Shown piece by piece: positions 57,895 through 64,000 of a DNA stretch of 64,000 bases. A program made the position numbers and the translations under genes. The first letter of the stretch is position 1. Each line of letters begins with the position of its first letter. The stretch lies in the NCBI RefSeq assembly GCF_001578935.1, contig NZ_KQ969522.1, forward strand, positions 301,659 to 365,658. The letters run 5' to 3'. This DNA is from Streptococcus oralis (GTDB lineage Bacteria; Bacillota; Bacilli; Lactobacillales; Streptococcaceae). Below the pieces are notes generated by a model, which was not told the origin of the DNA, did not search any database, and worked only from the letters and a program-made list of their open reading frames with translations.

Positions 57895-60003
57895 AAGATG
57901 TCCCCTTTCAATAACTGCGCTACATTTCGTTTTTCCATCTTAGAACCCAAGAAAAGTACAAACAGAATATCTAGGCATGTAAATCCTGCGAAAAGCAAGA
58001 GTGGAAAAAGAGCGTGAGCAAAGAATAACAAAACCATAAAAGGAAGGCTATAAACGGCTAATAGGAGACCCAGCAAGGAACGATACCGATCTATCAATTT
58101 CCAGCCCATAAACTTCTTGGTAATAATATCTGTTCGCTTCAACAAGAAAGTTGTTACTAGTAAGAAGTAAGAAATCATCATGCTAAGGAGACCAAACAAA
58201 GCAAAGAGTAGGTTAAAATTCCGAACAGCATCTCGATAAGAATCTACTTTCTCTTGTTGAATAGCTTGAATAGATGAAAATTTTAAATAATTCCCATCTG
58301 ACAATTTCTCAACTAACGCTGTCACCTCTTTTTGATGTTGAGCCGTATTTTCGATTTTAATCGGGTTATTTAAACCTGTTGTAGACAGGGAAGCTTTTTC
58401 ATCCCACATCATATCGGAATCATTGACCAAGCTAATAATTGGTTGGATTGTAGAGATTTTCCTTTCGCTTATCATTATATGGAAAGAACGACCAATCTCC
58501 TTCATAATAGGCAATCTCGACATCCATCTCCTCTATCGTTCGTTTTTGCTGCTCTTCATACTTCATCGAAAGATAGGCAATTAATTTCCCCAAGAGCTGA
58601 TTTTTATCTTCTTCACCTTTCGTACTTGCTGGCATCAAAATAACTTTTTTAGTGCCGGTATCTGGTAGCTTGAATCCCTTGCTCTTTAGGAAATTGCGAT
58701 TAGCATAGTAAACATCCACCGTATCTGTTAACTGATATTGCTGAATCTGTTCTGATTTGACAAAATTTTTTACAGGAAGACTGCTACTTTGCACATAGCC
58801 CGCCTGCGTTTTTTCTACCAAATCCTGATAAAATCGATAGAAATAATCCACTGCTTGCCCTGAGCCTGCCAACTGCTCTTGCCACAGGTTATCATTGAGT
58901 TGGAAGGTTTCTAAGGTCAGATAATTTCCTTGACTGATCCACTGTTTCTGGTAATCCAACTCTTTGTTTTCTTGCTCCAAACTTTTTCCCACCCCAACTA
59001 GCAAGACTGTCAGTAAAATGGTAGTTCCAATTTTCATCAAATAATTAAAGAGTAGACCAAATTTAAAAGATGAAAAACCTTTCAGCAGGGAGCTGATTGT
59101 CATTTTTTGGATTAAGAGATAAGTCAACCAACTGATAAAGAGATAAAGTTGCAAAAGCAAAAAATGCGACAACCATAACATAGGAAACAAATCTTTTGGC
59201 CTGTAATCAAGCAAAAAACACACTCCTAGATTGATCACAAGCGCCCCACCTAGGAGGAGGTAGAGGTTTCCTTTCACAACATCAGCTAAAACAGCCCTAT
59301 CTTGAAAACCAAGTAATTTTTGTACCCCAACTCTTTTCATCTCCATCATCGGTTGATACACTGTCACTAACACAAGAAGTAAAATAGCCAAGACAAAAAC
59401 AATGGCAGATAAAAGCAAATCTCGATTTATGACTTCCACTGCACTTTTGTAGGTCGGCTCTAGCAAGGTAGCCTGATCTATCTTGAAAAAATCGCTCCAT
59501 TTCTGTACAATCCTATCCTTGTCCATCTCTTGTGTAGAAGTTATCGTATAGCGACCATTTAAACTACGAGATGTGTCCTTGATATAGGTTTTAAAAGTCA
59601 TAAGCTGAATAGGCTTGGCTTTTAGAAAGGTCGGAATCGTACCAAGTTTATTGGAAATTTCTTTATTACTGTAAACTCCCTCACCATCTGTGGTAAAATC
59701 AAGAGAAGAAATCCCAAACTCTTGGTAGGGGAAGGTATCTTTATCAAAAACACCAGACTTGACCACCTCATCACCACTGTCTGTTTTGATGATGGAGACT
59801 TTATACTCCTTTGATACATCCTCAAAAAATCGAAGAACAGATGCTGCAGGTTCATTAACATCTTTCAAATATACATCCAAAGAAGCCGTTGTTTTTCCCA
59901 TTTCCTGAATCCGAACCACTTCTCGTGTGTAGTTTACATTAAAAACAAAAAAAGTGGTGCACAGAAGCAGTAGTAACATACAGAAATTACTGATTTTTTT
60001 CAT
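57891..60003 (-). pseudogene. Bacteriocin-associated membrane protein (DUF1430), frameshifted
   Basis: The first frame (start 60003, GGAGG upstream) encodes an FtsX-like membrane protein with an N-terminal helix, a large extracellular part and several helices, and breaks near 58457-58470. The second frame resumes with ISTIQPIISLVNDSD and ends in the last three helices. Removing one A from the run at 58457-58460 joins them into about 700 residues, the usual size for DUF1430/TIGR01654 proteins of lactococcin-972 cassettes. The overlap of frames excludes two independent genes. Confidence 0.8.
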
Positions 60004-60058
60004 AAAAGTACCTCCACTAAAGTTCTCCCTCTCCAAATAGAGAGAGGGAAAATTCCAC

Positions 60059-60333
60059 TTAAAATCCATAGAAATATTCTAATCCTGTTGGCGGAATTTT
60101 AGTAAGGGAAGCTTGAGCCCAAACCTCAGGAGCTTCACGACCCTTAGAGATTCTACCACCATGTCGGACTGTTGCTGTATGAGATCGAGTAGAATGTAAA
60201 TAATCAGAATATCCAAAAGTTCCTGTCCAACCTACTCCATAGTTCCATTGACCACCATCTACCCATACTGCCAAAACATTTGTCGTAGCAAGCAAACCAC
60301 ATGCCATTACGATTGCTACACCATTTTTTTCAT
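60059..60333 (-). pseudogene. Lactococcin-972 family bacteriocin with a damaged start
   Basis: The mature part is typical and intact: VWVDGGQWNYGVGWTGTFG, then RSHTATVRHGGRISKG and AQASLTKIPPTGLEYFYGF. The signal peptide frame carries KNGVAIVMACGLLATTNVLA but has no start with a ribosome site. An ATG at 60333 is out of frame because of a run of seven A (60324-60330); eight would give MKKNGVAIVMACG. The internal Met at 60307 is the only in-frame start. Relatives act on lipid II at the division septum. Confidence 0.7.
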
Positions 60334-60444
60334 ATTTGCTTCATATTATACAGTATTTTCAGAAAAAAAGATAGAATTATTCATTTGTAAACATCGAAGT
60401 TCTGTTCTTTAAACAAGATTGATTATAACATTTTTTGAAGAATA

Positions 60445-60471
60445 CAAGGGAGTCCCATATTGACTCCCTTG
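60445..60471 (-). terminator. Hairpin between the 206-residue protein and the bacteriocin gene
   Basis: CAAGGGAGTC and GACTCCCTTG form a perfect ten-pair stem with a seven-base loop; the T tract after it is poor, so termination may be partial. Confidence 0.55.
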
Positions 60472-60527
60472 ATTTGAAAAATATTTTAACTATTATCTTT
60501 ATTCTTAAAACTAGAAATTGTAATATA

Positions 60528-61148
60528 TTACCACATTCGTTTGATTTCTTCTCTATAAGCGACCTTATATCTCATTGCTGCATCATAGTAAAAATGGTAA
60601 CAGTATTTGTAAAATTGATACCCTTTTCGATAGTATCTGTTTAGTTTTACATACATGCCCGGAGCTCCTTGTCCTAATAAGGCATCTAATATTGAACCAA
60701 TACCAATCGCAGGGGTTAAATAAGGGATTAGAGAAGAAATAACACCTAGCAATACTGTACGACCTCTATTTTGAAAGTCAATATTATAAGTATGTGTATC
60801 AAGATAATACCAAGTAGTAGCTGATCTCGCCATAACAGGCTGTTCAGTTGACTGCTCTTCATCTTTACTTACTTGAACCATACTATCAAATTCATCTGAG
60901 GTTAATTCTAAGACCCCATCAATAAAAACATTGTGTTCGTCATCAATATATACTTTTGACACCGTTCCATCTTCGTTTGTGATTGCTAGATTATGTGAAT
61001 CTACAACACGAACATACGACGGATTGGATTGAAAATCAGACGTTGTCAAATTAGATTTGCTATTCATAGCAGATTCTAAAGCTAAAGCCGTTGGAGAGAA
61101 TATATTAAGAAAAATTATGGTCAAAAGAAACAGAGAACATTTTTTCAT
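60528..61148 (-). CDS. Secreted 206-residue protein of unknown function
   Basis: A Sec signal peptide (LFLLTIIFLNIFSPTALALE) is followed by a polar region with SHNLAITNEDGTVSKVYIDD, then a hydrophobic, glycine-rich stretch (VISSLIPYLTPAIGIGSILD) and a Tyr/basic tail (YRKGYQFYKYCYHFYYD). The hydrophobic stretch in an otherwise secreted protein resembles large membrane-active bacteriocins, but I do not recognise the family. It lies nine bases after a small membrane protein gene that may give immunity. Confidence 0.75.
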   Translation of the reverse strand: MKKCSLFLLTIIFLNIFSPTALALESAMNSKSNLTTSDFQSNPSYVRVVDSHNLAITNEDGTVSKVYIDDEHNVFIDGVLELTSDEFDSMVQVSKDEEQSTEQPVMARSATTWYYLDTHTYNIDFQNRGRTVLLGVISSLIPYLTPAIGIGSILDALLGQGAPGMYVKLNRYYRKGYQFYKYCYHFYYDAAMRYKVAYREEIKRMW

Positions 61149-61157
61149 TTTGCAAAC

Positions 61158-61343
61158 CTACTTTCTTATAAAATATTTAATGACAACATAACTAATAGGG
61201 AATGTTAACAGTATCAAAAATATAATTTGAATCTTATAAATATCTGGTTGAAAAAATGAAATATAACAACCCGTCAACAACAATCCCATGAAAACGACAC
61301 CAAAAATAAAATCAACTATATAGTCATTTTTATTTCTTTTCAA
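61158..61343 (-). CDS. Small two-helix membrane protein, possible immunity protein
   Basis: About 61 residues with two transmembrane helices (VDFIFGVVFMGLLLTGCYI and the second IIFLILLTFPISYVVI). The TTG at 61343 is taken as start because AGGAGG stands eight bases before it; an upstream GTG overlaps that site. It directly precedes the secreted 206-residue protein and follows the WxW peptide gene on the same strand. Confidence 0.65.
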   Translation of the reverse strand: MKRNKNDYIVDFIFGVVFMGLLLTGCYISFFQPDIYKIQIIFLILLTFPISYVVIKYFIRK

Positions 61344-61453
61344 AAATATCACCTCCTAGCACTATACAAATCTAACACCAATTGGCTAATGATAGCACAT
61401 TACGTCTCTATATGTCGTAAGCTCCCTCCTCTCTTGATTAAATAACTAGCGCA

Positions 61454-61540
61454 TTATATTGGCCAATTCCACGGAAACTGTGAAGCTAAGGTGACCAAGA
61501 ATGCAAAAAAGACCAAAAAGCGAAATACTTTTTTATCCAT
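61454..61540 (-). CDS. RtgS-like pheromone precursor with C-terminal Trp-Asn-Trp
   Basis: A 28-residue peptide with AGGAG eight bases before the ATG. It begins MDKKVFRFLVFFAFLV and ends QFPWNWPI, the Trp-x-Trp form described for RtgS peptides sensed by the Rgg regulator RtgR in pneumococcus. It is divergent from an rgg gene and upstream of the small membrane and secreted proteins. The -10 TATAAT (61569-61574) has no consensus -35, in line with activator control. Confidence 0.72.
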   Translation of the reverse strand: MDKKVFRFLVFFAFLVTLASQFPWNWPI

Positions 61541-61568
61541 AATGTTTCTCCTATCTTTTTATAGCTAT

Positions 61569-61665
61569 ATTATAACTCTTTTTCTTAACGCCAAAGATCT
61601 TTGTTTGCTTTTTCACAAAATTATCTTAGATCTTTATTTTACTTTTTCTGTCTTTATGATACAAT
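61569..61665. promoter_or_regulatory. Divergent pheromone/rgg promoter with AGATCTTT repeats
   Basis: The peptide promoter (TATAAT 61569-61574, minus) and the rgg promoter (TTTACT 61638-61643, TACAAT 61660-61665) lie back to back. AGATCTTT occurs at 61595-61602 and 61628-61635, 33 bases (three helical turns) apart, each close to one of the -35 regions. AGATCT is a palindrome. A likely site for the Rgg protein, untested. Confidence 0.5.
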
Positions 61666-61720
61666 ATTTTTAATCAATTTCTATTTTTTGTTAACTTTTT
61701 TCACAAATAAGGAGGAAATC

Positions 61721-62584
61721 ATGCGCTACGATTTTGGAAATGTTTATAAAGAAATCCGTGAGTCAAAAGGGTTAACTCAAGAGGAGGTCTGTGGGGATAT
61801 TCTCTCAAGAACCAGCCTATCAAAAATCGAAAGCGGGAAAACAACTCCTAAATATGAGAATATGGAGTTTCTTCTCCGACAAGTCAATATGAGTTTTGAA
61901 GAGTTTGAATATATCTGTCAACTTTATCAACCAAGTCAACGCACAGAAATTATGCAAGCCTATCTCAATATGAGCTCAATCCTAGGGACTAATGAACTCG
62001 AAAAACTATTTCAAAAATGTCAAGACTACCTCAAAACTCACCACGACCTCCCCATCAAAGAGATACGAGATATGCTAGAAATTGTTATCTATATTCGCCA
62101 AAATGGGACTAAAAAACTGTCAATCGAGGTTAACAATACTGTAAAGAAGCTATGGAAGAAGATAGAAAAGCAGGACACTTGGTACGAGAATGACTTAAAA
62201 ATCCTCAATACCATTCTCTTTACCTTTCCTATAGAACATATCCATCTCATCACTGGCAAAATCTTGCAACGCTTAGAAGTCTATAAAAACTATCAACATT
62301 TATATGACTTGCGAATGGCAATCTTACTCAACCTCTCTACCATTTACTTATACAATCAAGATAAAAACATGTGTAAACAAATATGCTATACTTTACTGGA
62401 GGATGCTAAGAACAAGAAAAGCTACGATAGGCTTGCTATCTGCTATGTCCGTATTGGGATTTGTACGGATGATTCTAAACTTATCCAAAAAGGTTTCTCC
62501 CTTCTGGAACTAACCGATGAAACCTCCATGCTACCTCATCTCAAAAAAGAAGTAGAGATCTATCATCAACCAAAGGAAATATAA
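61721..62584 (+). CDS. Rgg-family regulator (RtgR-like), divergent from the WxW peptide
   Basis: Protein of 287 residues. XRE-type helix-turn-helix at the N-terminus (VYKEIRESKGLTQEEVCG, LSRTSLSKIESGKTTP), then tetratricopeptide-like helical repeats that bind peptides. The start at 61721 has AAGGAGG eight bases upstream; a longer frame runs through the promoter and is rejected. Neighbouring peptide suggests it responds to a Trp-x-Trp pheromone. A strong terminator follows. Confidence 0.82.
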   Translation: MRYDFGNVYKEIRESKGLTQEEVCGDILSRTSLSKIESGKTTPKYENMEFLLRQVNMSFEEFEYICQLYQPSQRTEIMQAYLNMSSILGTNELEKLFQKCQDYLKTHHDLPIKEIRDMLEIVIYIRQNGTKKLSIEVNNTVKKLWKKIEKQDTWYENDLKILNTILFTFPIEHIHLITGKILQRLEVYKNYQHLYDLRMAILLNLSTIYLYNQDKNMCKQICYTLLEDAKNKKSYDRLAICYVRIGICTDDSKLIQKGFSLLELTDETSMLPHLKKEVEIYHQPKEI

Positions 62585-62611
62585 AAAAGTCGAGGGATTT
62601 CCTCGACTTTT
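62585..62611. terminator. Bidirectional terminator between the rgg gene and the LysM gene
   Basis: AAAAGTCGAGG and CCTCGACTTTT form a perfect eleven-pair stem with a five-base loop. Confidence 0.9.
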
Positions 62612-62635
62612 ACATATTTTTCTGTTAGCTAGATC

Positions 62636-63241
62636 TTAATACCAACCGTTGTTAAGCCAGAAGTTCTTGGCAGCTGTCCATGAACCGTAACGTCCTGCAA
62701 CGTAAGCATCTGCTACACGTTCTTGGTTTTCAGCTGAGTAGTCACCGTTCAAGTATGAATCTGTCAATTGGTAACGTCCGATGTAACGTCCGTTTGTAGC
62801 AGTGTAGCTACCACCTGATTCTTTTTGAGCGATCCATTCTTTGGCTTCTGCTTCAGAACCACTTACAGTAGATGTTGCTACAGTGTTGCTTTCTGCTGCT
62901 GGTGCTTCATAAGTTGTAGTTGCTGCTGGAGCTTCTTCAACTGTTTCTGTAACTACTGGAGCTGTTTCTTCCGTTGTTGCTGCTGGAGCTACAGTTGAAG
63001 CTGTCCCTTCGATGACCAAAACCTGGTCAACATAGATAAGGTGAATATCTTTAATGTTGTTTTTTGCTGCTAATTTTTCAGCAGTCGTGTTGTACTTCTC
63101 AGCGATTTCTGAAAGAGTATCACCTGATTTAACAGTGTAAGTTACAGTTTCTTGGGCAGATGCAAGTGATGGAGCAAAGAAAGCAAGCAAAGTTGCTACT
63201 CCTGCGATAGTTGTTTTGATTTTTTTAGTTGTTAATGACAT
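62636..63241 (-). CDS. Secreted LysM protein with a transglycosylase-like domain
   Basis: Secreted 201-residue protein. Signal peptide to about residue 29 (ASAQE), LysM domain from VTYTVKSGDTLSEIAEKYN to about residue 80, an Ala/Thr/Glu-rich linker, then WIAQKESGGSYTATNGRYIG and the closing NFWLNNGWY, which resemble a small lysozyme/transglycosylase-type C-domain with Glu in QKESGG. Likely binds peptidoglycan and trims or remodels it. Start chosen at 63241; AAGGAG is ten bases upstream. Confidence 0.87.
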   Translation of the reverse strand: MSLTTKKIKTTIAGVATLLAFFAPSLASAQETVTYTVKSGDTLSEIAEKYNTTAEKLAAKNNIKDIHLIYVDQVLVIEGTASTVAPAATTEETAPVVTETVEEAPAATTTYEAPAAESNTVATSTVSGSEAEAKEWIAQKESGGSYTATNGRYIGRYQLTDSYLNGDYSAENQERVADAYVAGRYGSWTAAKNFWLNNGWY

Positions 63242-63274
63242 ATCTAAAAATTCTCCTTCCATTGAATATATCTA

Positions 63275-63310
63275 TGATACCTTTTAAATGTTACCGTTGT
63301 TTAACGGTTA
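63275..63310 (-). promoter_or_regulatory. Promoter palindrome of the LysM gene
   Basis: ACCGTT-GTTT-AACGGT (63293-63308) lies at the expected -35 region, with a TATCAT-like -10 near 63275. A cell-wall stress regulator could bind here; WalR is known to control LysM genes in pneumococcus, but this dyad is not a clear WalR box. Confidence 0.35.
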
Positions 63311-63446
63311 TATGTAGAAATATTACAAAAATGTTTTATATTTACCGTTTTAAGGAGCGTTTTGTCACAAAAGACCTTATTTTATACTATCTTTAATCAT
63401 TTTGAGCTTTTGATAAGGGAAACAAGCGCAGAGGTCCATTCTTTGA

Positions 63447-63452
63447 TATAAT
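63447..63452 (+). promoter_or_regulatory. -10 element of the sdaAB promoter
   Basis: TATAAT with GATATAATAG context, 31 bases before the sdaAB ATG. Confidence 0.5.
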
Positions 63453-63482
63453 AGATATAAGAATCTTTATAAGGGGAAACAG

Positions 63483-64000
63483 ATGCACTCACTTCGTTTT
63501 CAATCTGTCTTTGATATTATCGGACCAGTCATGATTGGCCCATCAAGTAGCCACACAGCTGGAGCTGTTCGTATTGGGAAAATCGTCTCCTCCATCTTTG
63601 ACGATACGCCGACAGAAGTCGAATTCCAATTATTTAATTCATTTGCCAAGACCTACCGTGGTCATGGAACGGACCTTGCTCTCGTCGCTGGTATATTAGG
63701 TATGGATACGGACAATCCCGACATTCCAAATAGCCTTGAGATTGCCCATAAACGTGGTATCAAGATTGTCTGGACCATTCAGAAAGACAGCAACGCTCCT
63801 CACCCTAACACCACTAAAATTACTGTGAAAAATGAACACAAGTCCATCAGTGTGACAGGAATTTCCATCGGTGGGGGAAATATCCAAGTTACGGAACTTA
63901 ACGGCTTTGCTGTCTCTCTCAACATGAACACACCAACCATTATCATCGTGCATCAGGATGTTCCAGGTATGATTGCCCATGTTACTGAAGCCCTCTCTCG
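63483..64000 (+). CDS. sdaAB: L-serine dehydratase beta subunit (partial)
   Basis: Start of an iron-sulphur L-serine dehydratase subunit, cut by the window edge after 172 codons. MHSLRFQSVFDIIGPVMIGP and the following SSSHTAGAVRIG motif identify the serine dehydratase beta domain; an ACT domain begins near TPTIIIVHQDVPGMIAHVTE. AAGGGG precedes the ATG. The alpha subunit sdaAA would lie outside the window. Confidence 0.92.
   Translation, partial: MHSLRFQSVFDIIGPVMIGPSSSHTAGAVRIGKIVSSIFDDTPTEVEFQLFNSFAKTYRGHGTDLALVAGILGMDTDNPDIPNSLEIAHKRGIKIVWTIQKDSNAPHPNTTKITVKNEHKSISVTGISIGGGNIQVTELNGFAVSLNMNTPTIIIVHQDVPGMIAHVTEALS

Overview
The window is low-GC Firmicute DNA from a mitis-group Streptococcus (S. 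mitis, S. oralis, S. pneumoniae or a close relative). The signs are a BOX-type repeat, a ComX-type competence promoter ahead of a cibABC-like bacteriocin set, an Rgg144/SHP/VP1-type pheromone locus, a TCS07-like YesMN/YesL system, argGH, and a LysM protein beside sdaAB. No rRNA, tRNA, prophage, CRISPR array or insertion sequence was seen. The species is an inference from gene content.

Layout. 1-6.8 kb: folC, DUF1292, ruvX, ireB, a lipoprotein and spxA2, then mgtA with a long leader (M-box riboswitch, terminator, short upstream ORF). 6.8-14 kb: pepP and uvrA, then corA, DUF1129, a TfoX-like protein and an S66 peptidase on the other strand. 14-24 kb: a frameshifted CPBP protease, tag, ruvA and mutL; a LytTR/DUF3021 pair behind a BOX element; then mutS, argR and argS. 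24-25 kb: an array of hairpins whose 7-base loops are alike but whose arms differ. 25-31 kb: an NRAMP-like transporter, nrdI, a membrane protein, the YesMN two-component system with its DUF624 partner, and an MptD-like protein. 31.6-37.9 kb: metI, metN, an M20 peptidase and metQ under a Met-box, a second amino-acid binding lipoprotein, and azlCD.

38-45 kb: accessory signalling and bacteriocin region. A VP1-like double-glycine peptide and two CPBP proteases are divided from a short hydrophobic pheromone (SHP) by a symmetrical two-way promoter. The convergent Rgg regulator has a perfect ComX box in front of it. Then come tsaD-rimI-tsaB and cibABC. 45-48 kb: a non-coding stretch with two candidate small RNAs, rpoY-rnjA, and a frameshifted secreted protein with a small membrane partner. 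49-57 kb: mnmG, two Nudix hydrolases, mnmA, argH, argG and an amino-acid binding lipoprotein with an operator-like palindrome on its promoter.

57-62.6 kb: a second antagonism island. It holds a lactococcin-972 cassette (ATPase, frameshifted membrane protein, bacteriocin with a damaged start), a secreted 206-residue protein with a small membrane partner, and a 28-residue peptide ending in a Trp-Asn-Trp motif facing a divergent Rgg regulator (RtgR/RtgS-like). The window closes with a LysM protein and the start of sdaAB.

All four genes that read as frameshifted at homopolymers are accessory (a CPBP protease, a secreted protein, the DUF1430 membrane protein, lactococcin 972), while the long housekeeping frames are intact. 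This favours real decay or phase variation over random sequencing error, but it is an inference.
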